A stretch of 64,000 bases of DNA. It comes from Microterricola viridarii (lineage in GTDB: Bacteria > Actinomycetota > Actinomycetes > Actinomycetales > Microbacteriaceae). The notes under the pieces are model-generated. The model made no database searches and was not told the origin of the DNA. It saw nothing but the letters and a program-made list of their open reading frames with translations. Shown one piece after another: positions 1-8,317 of this stretch; the stretch's first letter is position 1; each line of letters begins with the position of its first letter. The position numbers were made by a program, and so were the translations under genes. Location: contig NZ_CP014145.1 of NCBI RefSeq assembly GCF_001542775.1, positions 868,001-932,000 of the forward strand, read 5' to 3'.

Positions 1-2
1 CC

Positions 3-233
<231 letters not shown>

Positions 234-241
234 GACGAACG

Positions 242-1351
242 ATGACCAACACCGACAGCACCCCAGCCCCGCTCGAATTCGCCGTCACCCGCAACCTCGT
301 GGGCACCTCGGATGCCGCCCGCGCCGAGATCCTCGCCGACCCCGGCTTCGGCAACCACTTCACCGACCACATGGTCGACATCTGCTGGTCGGTCAAGGGC
401 GGCTGGCACCGCCCGCGAGTGCAGCCGTACGGGCCGATCCCGCTGGACCCGGCCGCCGCCGTGCTGCACTACTCGCAGACCATCTTCGAGGGCATGAAGG
501 CCTACCGGCACGAGGACGGCTCCATCTGGACGTTCCGCCCGGAGGCGAACGCTGCACGCCTGCAGCGCTCCGCCCAGCGCCTGGCCCTGCCCGAGCTGCC
601 GACGGAGTACTTCCTCGAGTCGCTCAAGCAGCTCATCGCCGTCGACGGCGCCTGGGTGCCGACCGAGGAGGACCAGAGCCTCTACATCCGCCCGTTCATG
701 TTCGCCAAGGAGGCCTTCCTCGGCGTGCGCGCGGCAGAGAAGGTCGCCTACTACGTCATCGCCAGCCCCGCCGGTGCGTACTTCCCCGGTGGCGTGAAGC
801 CGATCTCGATCTGGCTCTCCACCGACTACGCCCGCGCCGGCCGCGGCGGAACCGGTGCGGCCAAGACCGGCGGCAACTACGCCTCCAGCCTGCTGCCGCA
901 GGCAGAGGCCTACGCGCAGGGCTGCGCCCAGGTGCTCTTCCTCGATTCCTCTGAGGGCAAGTACCTCGAGGAGCTCGGCGGCATGAACGTCGTCCTCGTC
1001 TACAAGGACGGCCGCGTCGTCACGCCGGAGTCGCCCAGCATCCTCGCGGGCATCACGCTCGACTCGGTGCTGCAGCTGGCTCGCGACCGCGGACTCCAGG
1101 TGGAGCAGCGCCGCGTCACGCTGGCCGAGTGGCAGGAGGGCGTGGCATCCGGCGACATCACCGAGGTGTTCGCCTGCGGCACCGCCGCCGTCATCACCCC
1201 GATCGCCCAGCTGCGCAACAACGAGGTCACGATCGGCGATGCCGACGCGCCCGCCGGGCCGCTGACCATGTCGTTGCGCGAAGAGCTCACCGACATCCAG
1301 TACGGCCGTCGCCCAGACAAGCACGGCTGGCTCACGCGCCTCGACGCGTAG
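242..1351 (+). CDS. ilvE: Branched-chain amino acid aminotransferase
   Basis: This 369-residue fold-type IV PLP enzyme carries out the final transamination giving leucine, isoleucine and valine. GPIPLDPAAAVLHYSQTIFEGMKAYR (about 64-89) is the class IV N-terminal signature region, and the PLP lysine is in AAKTGGNYASSL at about K208. Length matches the family. The ATG lies 8 nt after the leuB stop with a weak AGGA-type ribosome site. The position behind leuB supports a branched-chain amino acid operon. No truncation or odd residue is seen. Confidence 0.96.
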   Translation: MTNTDSTPAPLEFAVTRNLVGTSDAARAEILADPGFGNHFTDHMVDICWSVKGGWHRPRVQPYGPIPLDPAAAVLHYSQTIFEGMKAYRHEDGSIWTFRPEANAARLQRSAQRLALPELPTEYFLESLKQLIAVDGAWVPTEEDQSLYIRPFMFAKEAFLGVRAAEKVAYYVIASPAGAYFPGGVKPISIWLSTDYARAGRGGTGAAKTGGNYASSLLPQAEAYAQGCAQVLFLDSSEGKYLEELGGMNVVLVYKDGRVVTPESPSILAGITLDSVLQLARDRGLQVEQRRVTLAEWQEGVASGDITEVFACGTAAVITPIAQLRNNEVTIGDADAPAGPLTMSLREELTDIQYGRRPDKHGWLTRLDA

Positions 1352-1380
1352 CCAGCACCTCACTCAGGAAGCCTTCTGCC

Positions 1381-2163
1381 ATGAAGATCGCCCGGTTCAG
1401 CCACGACTCCCGCATCGCCTACGGCATCGTCGACGAGACCGACCTCGTCGTGCTCGCCGCCGACCCCATGTTCGCCGGCCTCGACACGACGGGGGAGCGG
1501 GTGCCGTTGGCCGACGCCGTGTTGCTGGCCCCGGTCATCCCGCGCTCCAAGGTCATCGGCCTCGACCGCGGGTACTACCCGGATGACGTTGCCAAGGAGA
1601 CGCAGGAGGACGGCGGTGACCACCGGCTCGAACCGCAGTTCTTCCTGAAGCCGAACACGACCGTGGTCGGGCCGAACGACAGGGTGATCCTGCCGGCGGC
1701 CTCGGCCGCGGTGCACGCTGAGGCCGAGCTTGCCATTGTGATCGGCAAGATCGCGAAGAACGTGCCCGTCGAGGGCGCCAGCGACGTGATCTTCGGCTAC
1801 ACGGTCGCCAACGACCTGACCGCCGTCGACCTGATGAAGGGCGACGACCACATTGCCAGGGCGAAGAGCTTCGACGGGTTCTGCCCGATCGGCCCGTACA
1901 TCGAGACGGAGTTCGAGCCCGACACCGCCGTCGTCACCGGCGCGGTCAACGGTGCGGTCACGCAGAGCGCGGAGATGACGCTGCGGCGCCACTCTCCGGC
2001 CGAGATCGTCTCGTTCCTCTCCACCTGTTTCACGCTGCTGCCCGGCGACGTGATCCTGACCGGCGCTCCCGCCAAGTCCTTCGCGGTGCAGCACGGCGAC
2101 ACCGTCACGGTGTCGGTCGACGGCATCGGCTCGCTGAGCAACCCGGTCGCCCGCCTCAGCTAG
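1381..2163 (+). CDS. Fumarylacetoacetate hydrolase (FAA) family protein
   Basis: This is a 260-residue member of the FAA hydrolase family, which cleaves or decarboxylates C-C bonds of beta-keto acids using a divalent metal. The catalytic half starts near residue 90 (PQFFLKPNTTVVGP). Metal-ligand acidic residues lie in VHAEAELAIVIGK and YTVANDLTAVD, and the family ending PGDVILTGAP is present. The start is taken at ATG 1381 behind AGGAAG; the longer open frame upstream overlaps ilvE in another frame. The exact substrate cannot be read from sequence; fumarylpyruvate or acylpyruvate hydrolase activity is possible. It sits 29 nt after ilvE and is followed by a strong terminator. Confidence 0.88.
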   Translation: MKIARFSHDSRIAYGIVDETDLVVLAADPMFAGLDTTGERVPLADAVLLAPVIPRSKVIGLDRGYYPDDVAKETQEDGGDHRLEPQFFLKPNTTVVGPNDRVILPAASAAVHAEAELAIVIGKIAKNVPVEGASDVIFGYTVANDLTAVDLMKGDDHIARAKSFDGFCPIGPYIETEFEPDTAVVTGAVNGAVTQSAEMTLRRHSPAEIVSFLSTCFTLLPGDVILTGAPAKSFAVQHGDTVTVSVDGIGSLSNPVARLS

Positions 2164-2196
2164 CCGCCGCGCACGGCACGCTGCTCTCGCGGCCCC

Positions 2197-2244
2197 CGAA
2201 AAGTCCCGCGGCCCCCGATATACCGGGGGCCGCGGGACTTTTCG
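2197..2244. terminator. Perfect 21-bp inverted repeat, probable transcription terminator
   Basis: Arms 2197-2217 and 2224-2244 are perfectly complementary around a 6-nt loop ATATAC. The stem has a GC core closed by AAAA on one side and TTTT on the other, so it can end transcription from either strand. It lies 33 nt after the FAA hydrolase stop. Confidence 0.85.
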
Positions 2245-2289
2245 CGTGCCGCGACGCGAATGCGGGCGCTGCCGGGCGGCCTATCGGGC

Positions 2290-2498
2290 GCGTGCCGCCG
2301 GCGCGAGCTCCCTCCGCGCCGTTGGCTCGAGCTCCCTCCCTCCGCTGGCTAGGGCTCCCTCCGCGCCGCCGGCTCGAGCTCCCTCCGCGCCGCTGGCTTG
2401 AGCTCCCTCCGCTGGTTGAGCCTGTCGAAACCCCGACCGGTGTCCGTGGGGAGCCTCCCTTCCCCGTTGGCTCGAGGGAGCTTGCGACCGAAGCCAAC
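2290..2498 (+). repeat. Intergenic repeat cluster: degenerate tandem units plus one type A palindromic unit
   Basis: The 395-nt gap between the FAA hydrolase and the next gene holds no convincing gene. From about 2290 to 2410 a motif close to GGCTCGAGCTCCCTCCGCG recurs about five times in tandem with variation. At 2411-2434 comes the GTTGAGCCTGTCGAAAC element, which recurs at 22.4 and 62.4 kb. At 2466-2498 is one 33-nt type A unit (arms GTTGGCT and AGCCAAC), the same family as the arrays at 16.8, 30, 31 and 62.5 kb. Confidence 0.8.
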
Positions 2499-2546
2499 CC
2501 CGCGCACGCGGACGCCGGGTCGCTTGCCGCGCCTGGCCGGCGAGCG

Positions 2547-2552
2547 TAGACC
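2547..2552 (+). promoter_or_regulatory. Candidate -10 box for a leaderless transcript
   Basis: TAGACC ends 6 nt before the ATG at 2559, and no ribosome-binding site is seen. This spacing would put the transcription start at the start codon. No good -35 box is visible. Confidence 0.4.
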
Positions 2553-2558
2553 TGAGCC

Positions 2559-3161
2559 ATGACGAGACCAGGCGAGTCGGGGCCGCCCCAATCGACCCCG
2601 CCCCAATCGACCCCGCCCCAGCTGACCCCGCCCCTGGCGGCCGGCGGGCCGCGCGGCAGCCTGCGCCTGCACGCGATGGTGCTTCTCGCGCTGTTCGCCG
2701 TGCAGTTCCTTGCCGGGATGGTGCTGAACCTGTTCGTCACGCTGCCCGACACCCACCCGGGCACGACCGGGGGCGAGTACTTCTCGCGCTCCTGGGCCAG
2801 CCTGCTCTGGGCGCTCTCCGGCGCGGGCGGCTGGACTCTGCTGCTGCACACGATCCTGGCGCTCGCGCTCACCCTCGGCACGCTGACGCTCTTCGTGCGT
2901 GCACTGGCCCTCCGCCCGCCGCCACAGGCTGCCCGCCGCTGGCGATGGGGCAGCGGTGTCGCGTTCTTCTTCACGCTCGCGGCGCTCTTCAATGGCCTGA
3001 GCTTCACCGACTACGACGAGGACTTCAGCTCGCTGATCATGGCGGTCTGCTGGCTCCTCGCGCTGCTCGGCGTCGTGGCGGCGATGCTGCCGCCCCGGCA
3101 TCCGCCCGTCATCGCCGCTCCGCGCAGCGAGTCAGCGGATGCCGCGCGTGACACGCCGTGA
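2559..3161 (+). CDS. Hypothetical membrane protein, four predicted transmembrane segments
   Basis: I do not recognise this 200-residue protein. Its N-terminus carries a short tandem peptide repeat (PPQST, PPQST, PPQLT; DNA 2583-2627). Four hydrophobic segments follow at about residues 37-58, 84-116, 129-146 and 155-174, with an N-terminal LHAMVLLALFAVQFLAGMVLN that looks like a true membrane helix. The C-terminus is short and polar. The start follows a -10-like TAGACC by 6 nt with no Shine-Dalgarno, suggesting a leaderless mRNA. It sits alone between a repeat cluster and a convergent gene, so context gives no function. Confidence 0.65.
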   Translation: MTRPGESGPPQSTPPQSTPPQLTPPLAAGGPRGSLRLHAMVLLALFAVQFLAGMVLNLFVTLPDTHPGTTGGEYFSRSWASLLWALSGAGGWTLLLHTILALALTLGTLTLFVRALALRPPPQAARRWRWGSGVAFFFTLAALFNGLSFTDYDEDFSSLIMAVCWLLALLGVVAAMLPPRHPPVIAAPRSESADAARDTP

Positions 3162-3261
3162 AAACGGGCTGAATCGGGCCGAACGCCTGCTCGCATCCGC
3201 TGAACGGCTACGAAACTCTGGCTACGAGACGCTGGCTACGAAACGGTGGCCGGCTGCGAGG

Positions 3262-3310
3262 CCGGGGTGCGGGCCCGGGGCGCGGGCCCGGGGTGCGGGC
3301 CCGGGGTGCG
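3262..3310 (+). repeat. 13-bp tandem repeat, about 3.8 copies
   Basis: The unit CCGGGGTGCGGGC starts at 3262, 3275 (one change), 3288 and 3301 (partial). It lies between two convergent genes, just after the frameshifted aminotransferase stop. Upstream at 3216-3245 the phrase GGCTACGA also recurs. Confidence 0.75.
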
Positions 3311-3318
3311 AGCTGTCG

Positions 3319-4391
3319 CTACATGCGGCCGAGCGCGCGCAGCGCATCGGCGACGTCGTCCTCGTCGTTCCACAGGTGGAAGGCGACGCGGGCGCAGCCG
3401 GCGCGACCGGACGCCGTGATGCCGCCGGCGGTCAGCGCGCCGAGGGCGGCGCCGTCGGCATCCGGCCACGCCACGATGGCCTGGCCGCGCGGCTCGATGC
3501 CGAGCCCGGCGCAGAACGCGTCGGCGAGCCCGACCGCGTGCGCCCGGACGGCGTCGAGGTCGAGCCGACGGAACAACTCGATGGCCGGCTCCGCGCCGAC
3601 CCAGGCCTGCCAGGCGGGGAGGCGTCGAAGCGGCGTGCGCTGGCGGCGAGCTCCATGGTCGGGCCGTAGCAGGCGGCGAGTGGGTCCTCGCCCGCGTACC
3701 AGCCGGTGTGCAGCGGGCGCAGCTCGCACTGGAACGCGGCCGAGACGGTGAAGAAGGCGACGCCGCGCGGCGCGCACAGCCACTTGTAGCTGTGGCAGAT
3801 CGTGGCGTCGAACAGCGCGGCGTCCACCGGCATCCAGCCGGACGCCTGGGTGGTGTCGCAGAGCGTGCGGGCGCCGTGCAGGCGCGCGGCCGCCGTGATG
3901 GCGTCGACGTCGGCGATGGCCCCGGATGCCGATTGCACCAGCGAGAACACGACGAGGGCGGTGTTCGGGCCGACGCTCGCGGCGAGTTCGGCCAGCGGAA
4001 CGTGGCGCACCCGCAATCCGCGGTGAGCCTGGCCGAGGAAGGGGAACACCATCGAGCTGAAGTCGCCGTCGACGCAGAGCACCTCTGAGCCGTCCGGCAG
4101 CCCGGCCGCGACCATGCCGGTGAACACGGAGGCCTGTGCGCCGATCGCGACGCGGTCGACGCCCACCCCGACGAGCCCGGCATAGCTGGCGCGCACCCGC
4201 TCGACCGTGTCGGCGTAGCCGCCGACGGTGGCCTCGCCACGCGCCCAGCGCTCCGCGTCGATCAGCGTTGCGGTGAGGGTGTCGCTCGACGGCAGGCCCA
4301 TCGTGCACGCCCCGAGGTAGCCCCGGCCGCCGCGGAAGAGCGCTCGCGCATCGGCGAGGGTCACGGTGGGCTCAAGGGTCGTGCTGTGCAT
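3319..4391 (-). pseudogene. Class V (NifS/kynureninase-like) PLP-dependent aminotransferase, frameshifted
   Basis: Read from ATG 4391 the frame encodes a class V aminotransferase fold: GGYADTVERVRASYAG near the N-terminus, VDGDFSSMVFPF, TLCDTTQASGW, and the PLP lysine in CHSYKWLCAPRG. After ...ARRFDASP (about residue 257) the reading becomes Arg/Ser/Pro-rich. The true C-terminus (AWQAWVGAEPAIELF to ALRALGRM) lies in the next frame. Adding one base to the G4 run at 3616-3619 restores a 357-residue protein ending at 3319. Either the gene is a recent pseudogene or the assembly lost a base. Substrate unknown. It is divergent from a LysR regulator that has the same kind of lesion. Confidence 0.85.
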
Positions 4392-4440
4392 GAATCCAGC
4401 CTGAACGATCCCGACACATTCAACAAGGTTCGTGATCCTA

Positions 4441-4455
4441 TGAAAACGATAATCA
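4441..4455. promoter_or_regulatory. Fur-family-like 7-1-7 operator candidate
   Basis: TGAAAACGATAATCA matches 10 of the 12 fixed positions of the general Fur-family pattern TGAnAAT-N-ATTnTCA. It stands in the AT-rich gap between the divergent aminotransferase and LysR genes, upstream of a -10-like TATGAT. Whether Fur, Zur or another member would bind cannot be decided here; chance similarity in an AT-rich stretch is possible. Confidence 0.4.
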
Positions 4456-4460
4456 TGGCT

Positions 4461-4466
4461 TATGAT
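4461..4466 (+). promoter_or_regulatory. Candidate -10 box for the LysR gene
   Basis: TATGAT ends 6 nt before ATG 4473, compatible with a leaderless transcript. The -35 region is weak. Confidence 0.45.
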
Positions 4467-4472
4467 TGGCGG

Positions 4473-5434
4473 ATGCGGATCCCTGAACCCGAGCGTGAGC
4501 TCGACCTCGACTCCCACTCCTTGCGCGTCATCAACGCAATCGCCGAGCACGGCTCCATCACCGCGGCGGCCGATGTGCTCGGATACAGCCAGCCCGCGAT
4601 CAGCCAGCACCTCAAGCGGCTCGAGGCGCGCATCGGCATGCCCGCCGTTGAGCGCATCGGCCGCGGCGTGCGCCTGACCGAGGCGGGACTCGTGCTGGCC
4701 CGGCACGCGCTGCCCGTCATCAGCGCCTTGGATGCCGCGGCGGGGGAACTCGCCGAGCTCACCGGTCTCCGCTCCGGCCGGGTGCGGCTCGCCGCCTTCC
4801 CCTCCGCCTCGCCGACGATCGTGCCCCGGCTGCTCGCGTCGATGAGCGCCCGGCATCCGGGGATCAACATCAGCTACATCGAGGCGGAGCCGCCGGAGGC
4901 CGTCGCCGCCGTCCGCGAGGGCCGCGCCGACCTCGCCCTCACATTCAGCTACCCGGGCGACCGGGGGACCCGCACACCGAGAGCGCGCACGGCCTCTCGG
5001 TGCGTGCACTCAGCCGTGAAGAGATGATGCTGGTGCTGCCGGCAGGGCATGAGCTCGCGGAATCCGGCACAGACACCGTCGATGTCGCCGAGCTCGCCGG
5101 CGAGGCATGGATCGCCGGCTGCCCCCGCTGCCGCGGCCACCTGCTCGAGCTCTGCGACGACAGCGGGTTCACGCCGCGCATCGGCTACGAGACCGACAAC
5201 TTCCTCGCCGTGATGAGCATGGTGGCGGCCGGCCTCGGCGTCGCCGTGCTGCCGACCCTCGCCATCGAGTCGGCCGGGGTGCCGGCAGGCGTCGTCGTGC
5301 GGCCGACCAGCAAGCGCAATTTCCGCACCATCCACGTCGTCGGCACGCCGGGCGCCCGCCAGGTGCCCGCGATCGCGGCCACCCTGCAGATGCTGGCCGA
5401 GCTCACGGCGGCACCAGAACGCCTGACGATATGA
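4473..5434 (+). pseudogene. LysR-family transcriptional regulator, frameshifted
   Basis: The N-terminal winged helix-turn-helix is intact: LDSHSLRVINAIAEHGSITAAADVLGYSQPAISQHLKRLEARIG. The effector-binding domain begins at GRVRLAAFPSASPTIVP. After LALTFSYPGD the frame runs into an Arg-rich tail and stops at 5027. The real continuation (DPHTESAHGLSVRALSREEM ... [11 protein letters not shown]) is in the next frame and ends at 5434. One base lost from the G5 run at 4963-4967 explains this; repaired length is about 320 residues, normal for LysR. ATG 4473 is chosen because TATGAT stands 6 nt before it and the HTH follows soon; ATG 4440 and 4455 are alternatives. It probably controlled the divergent aminotransferase. 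Confidence 0.85.
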
Positions 5435-5435
5435 T
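5430..5435 (+). promoter_or_regulatory. Candidate -10 box for gltX (leaderless)
   Basis: TATGAT overlaps the LysR stop codon and is 7 nt before ATG 5443. No Shine-Dalgarno precedes gltX, so a leaderless mRNA starting at 5443 fits and helps choose that start over ATG 5431 and 5440. Confidence 0.45.
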
Positions 5436-5442
5436 TGGCATG

Positions 5443-6960
5443 ATGTCTGACGCAAATCACCCCTGGTCCACCGCCACTGGCAGCGACGTCCGCGTGCGCT
5501 TCTGCCCCTCGCCCACCGGAACGCCGCACGTCGGCATGGTGCGCACCGCCCTGTTCAATTGGGCTTATGCACGCCACACCGGCGGCAAGCTGATCTTCCG
5601 CATCGAAGACACGGATGCCGCCCGCGACAGCGAAGAGAGCTTCCACCAGCTCGTCGACGCGCTCAGCTGGCTGAAGCTCGACTGGGATGAGGGCGTCAAC
5701 GTCGGCGGCCCGCACGAGCCGTACCGGCAGTCGCAGCGCACCGACATCTACCTTGAAGTGATCGAGAAGCTCAGGGCGGGCGGCCACGTCTACGAGTCGT
5801 ACTCGAACGCTGAAGAGATCGACGCGCGCAATGATGCCGCCGGCCGCGCCCGCCAGCACGGCTACGACAACTTCGACCGCGACCTCACCGACGAGCAGCG
5901 CGCCGCCTTCCGCGCAGAGGGCCGCCAGCCCGCCCTGCGCCTGCGGGTGCCGGACACCGACCTTTCCTTCGACGACCTGGTGCGCGGCGAGATCACGTTC
6001 CCCGCCGGCTCCTTCACCGACTTCGTCGTCGTGCGCCCGAACGGCGCCCCGCTGTACACGCTCGTGAACCCGGTCGACGACGCGCTCATGCAGGTGACGC
6101 ACGTGCTCCGTGGCGAGGACCTGCTCTCCTCCACCCCGCGTCAGATTGCGCTCTACCACGCACTGATCGACATCGGAGTGACCGACTTCGTGCCGCTGTT
6201 CGGTCACATGCCCTACGTGATGGGCGACGGAAACAAGAAGCTCTCCAAGCGCGACCCCGAGTCGAACCTGTTCCACCACCGCGACCGCGGCTTCATCCCG
6301 GAGGGCCTGGTCAACTACCTGTCCCTGCTCGGCTGGTCGCTCTCGCACGACCGCGACGTGTTCTCCATCGCCGAGCTCATCGCCGCCTTCGACATCGAAG
6401 ACGTCAACCCGAACCCGGCCCGCTTCGACCTCAAGAAGGCCGAGTCGATCAACGGCGACCACATCCGCATGCTTGACGTCGTCGACTTCGCCGCGCGCAC
6501 CGTGCCCTACCTCGAGCAGGCCGGCATCCTGACCGCCCCGCTCAGCCCCAGCCAGGCCGCCATCCTGGCCGAGGCTGCGCCGCTCGTGCAGGAACGCATC
6601 ACCCTGCTCGGTGAGGCACCGGGCATGCTCGGCTTCCTGTTCACGGATGCCGCCGGGCTGGCCTACGACGAGGCGGCACTCGCCTCGCTGCCCGCCAACG
6701 CCGACGAGGTGCTCGCCGCCTCCATCGACGCGCTCGATCGTATTCCCGCAGTGGAATGGACGCACGAGCAGCTGCAGGAGGCGCTGAGCGGCGCGCTCAT
6801 CGAGGGTCTGGGGCTGAAGCCCCGCATCGCCTACGGCCCGCTGCGCGTCGCCGTCTCGGGGCGCAAGATCTCCCCGCCGCTGTTCGAGTCGATGCAGATC
6901 CTCGGGAAAGACGACACCATCGCGCGTCTGAACCGCCTGGCCGCCTCGCTGCAGGCCTAG
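5443..6960 (+). CDS. gltX: Glutamyl-tRNA synthetase
   Basis: This class I aminoacyl-tRNA synthetase of 505 residues charges tRNA-Glu (and tRNA-Gln where the amidotransferase route is used). The HIGH-type motif is in [13 protein letters not shown] near residues 20-32. The KMSKS equivalent is in [13 protein letters not shown] near residue 264. [15 protein letters not shown] and [14 protein letters not shown] are typical of actinobacterial GltX, and the C-terminal anticodon-binding helical domain is complete. ATG 5443 is preferred; ATGs at 5431 and 5440 would add up to four residues. The open frame continues far upstream but there overlaps LysR. Confidence 0.96.
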   Translation: MSDANHPWSTATGSDVRVRFCPSPTGTPHVGMVRTALFNWAYARHTGGKLIFRIEDTDAARDSEESFHQLVDALSWLKLDWDEGVNVGGPHEPYRQSQRTDIYLEVIEKLRAGGHVYESYSNAEEIDARNDAAGRARQHGYDNFDRDLTDEQRAAFRAEGRQPALRLRVPDTDLSFDDLVRGEITFPAGSFTDFVVVRPNGAPLYTLVNPVDDALMQVTHVLRGEDLLSSTPRQIALYHALIDIGVTDFVPLFGHMPYVMGDGNKKLSKRDPESNLFHHRDRGFIPEGLVNYLSLLGWSLSHDRDVFSIAELIAAFDIEDVNPNPARFDLKKAESINGDHIRMLDVVDFAARTVPYLEQAGILTAPLSPSQAAILAEAAPLVQERITLLGEAPGMLGFLFTDAAGLAYDEAALASLPANADEVLAASIDALDRIPAVEWTHEQLQEALSGALIEGLGLKPRIAYGPLRVAVSGRKISPPLFESMQILGKDDTIARLNRLAASLQA

Positions 6961-6976
6961 TCTTCGGAGGGGTGCC

Positions 6977-7894
6977 ATGAGCGATTTCGACGTCGCGGTC
7001 ATCGGCGCGGGCCCGGCCGGGCTGAGCGCAGCGCTCGGGCTGGTGCGCTCGCGCCGGACCGTGCTGCTGATCGACAGCAACCGGCCGAGGAACGCGGCGA
7101 CGCTGCGCTCACACGGCTTCCTGACGCGGGACGGCGTGCCGCCGCTCGAGCTGCGCAAGCTCGGCCGAGAAGAGTTCGAGGGGTACCCCGGCGCCACCTT
7201 CCACGCCGGGCTGGTGCAGGGCGTCCAGGCGACGCCCGACGGCTTCCGGCTGAGCGCCAGAGGCATCCGCGGTGCGAGCGATCTGGAGGCGACCGTCGGC
7301 AACATCGTCGTGGCCACCGGGCTGATCGAGAAGCTGCCCTCGGTGCCGAGCCTGCGCGCCTGGTACGGCACCGACCTGCACAGCTGCGTCGAGTGCGACG
7401 GCTACGAGAAGCGCGACGCGGCACTCGCGCTGATCGGTGAGTCCGACGACCTCGCCGAGCGCGCGCTGCTGATCAGCCAGTGGTCGAGTGACCTCATCGT
7501 GTTCACCAATGGCGTGCCCGCCGTCACCGAAGCTGAGCAGTCTGCCCTCGCGCGGCGCGGGGTGCGCATCGAGCGGCGGCCCATCGCCGACGTCGTGGGG
7601 GAGCGCGGCCGGATGACGGGCGTGCTGCTCGCGGACGGCGAGACGATCCCGCGCGAGGCCGGCTTCGTGCGCCCGGAGTGGACGCCGGCGATCGCCTACC
7701 TCGACGGCCTCGGTGTGCGGCTGGACGACTCAGGACTCATCGCCGTTGACGCCCTCGGCCGCACCAGCGTGCCCGGCATCTATGCGGCAGGGGACTCGAC
7801 CGCGCCCGGCCCGGAGCAGCTCATCATCGCGGCGGGGCACGGCGCCCAGGTGGCCGCGGCTCTGAACCGCGACCTGCTCGGCCCGCTGCTCTGA
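6977..7894 (+). CDS. NAD(P)/FAD-dependent oxidoreductase, thioredoxin-reductase-like
   Basis: This 305-residue flavoprotein has an N-terminal FAD Rossmann motif (VAVIGAGPAGLSAALGL). A redox-type CxxC, CVEC, sits at 137-140 in the position of the thioredoxin reductase disulfide. The C-terminal FAD motif GIYAAGDST follows near residue 270. GGAGG-type ribosome site 5 to 9 nt before ATG. The second nucleotide site (ALALIGESDDLAERALLIS) deviates from the usual GGGDSA pattern, so the electron donor may differ from NADPH. Ferredoxin-dependent or substrate-oxidising (gliotoxin-type) relatives are alternatives. It lies 16 nt after gltX and may be co-transcribed with it. Confidence 0.85.
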   Translation: MSDFDVAVIGAGPAGLSAALGLVRSRRTVLLIDSNRPRNAATLRSHGFLTRDGVPPLELRKLGREEFEGYPGATFHAGLVQGVQATPDGFRLSARGIRGASDLEATVGNIVVATGLIEKLPSVPSLRAWYGTDLHSCVECDGYEKRDAALALIGESDDLAERALLISQWSSDLIVFTNGVPAVTEAEQSALARRGVRIERRPIADVVGERGRMTGVLLADGETIPREAGFVRPEWTPAIAYLDGLGVRLDDSGLIAVDALGRTSVPGIYAAGDSTAPGPEQLIIAAGHGAQVAAALNRDLLGPLL

Positions 7895-7937
7895 GAACCC
7901 CACAAACACGGGCGGCACGCGCGGGATTCAGGGCCGG

Positions 7938-7966
7938 TTTTGCCCGAACTCCCGGGATGGGATAGA
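7938..7966 (+). promoter_or_regulatory. Sigma-70-type promoter of tRNA-Gln
   Basis: TTGCCC (-35) and TAGAGT (-10) are separated by 17 nt. The predicted start is about 40 nt before the tRNA. The leader contains a small hairpin (CCCGAA/TTCGGG at about 7978-7997). Confidence 0.55.
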
Positions 7967-8016
7967 GTTCTTCTCGGCCCGAAGAACGCTTTCGGGTGGC
8001 TCACTCAGGTGGGCAT

Positions 8017-8088
8017 TGGGGTATGGTGTAATTGGCAACACGGAGGTTTCTGGTACCTTTGTTCTTGGTTCGAGTCCAGGTACCCCAG
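8017..8088 (+). tRNA. tRNA-Gln (anticodon CTG)
   Basis: A full cloverleaf can be drawn: acceptor TGGGGTA/TACCCCA, anticodon stem GAGGT/ACCTT with loop TTCTGGT (anticodon CTG, codon CAG), T arm CTTGG-TTCGAGT-CCAGG, discriminator G. CCA is not encoded. A promoter lies upstream and a terminator 14 nt downstream, so it is a single-gene unit. Confidence 0.95.
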
Positions 8089-8102
8089 CACAAACAGACA
8101 TG

Positions 8103-8130
8103 AAAAGCTCCGCTTCGGCGGGGCTTTTTT
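8103..8130 (+). terminator. Rho-independent terminator after tRNA-Gln
   Basis: The stem AAAAGCTCCGC/GCGGGGCTTTT (one G-T pair) with loop TTCG is followed by a T run. It is a classical intrinsic terminator. Confidence 0.9.
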
Positions 8131-8317
8131 GTTGCCCGCACGCAGGTTCTCGCGGCCGGCCGAGCTGGCTCCGACCGGCGGCGCAGCGCGCCGCATCCGC
8201 GGTTTCGGGGCCCCGGTCATTTCACGCACACAGCATGATGGCCGCCGTTCCGCGCCCGGGTTACGGTAAGCCACCGCCACTGACGGCGGCTCGTCGGACC
8301 CAACGGCTGGAGTTGCG

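Noticed and set aside
3139..3669. Open frame on the + strand opposite the 3' half of the aminotransferase
   Set aside because: Arg/Ala/Gly-rich antisense shadow through the 13-bp tandem repeat; no start signal and no recognisable domain.
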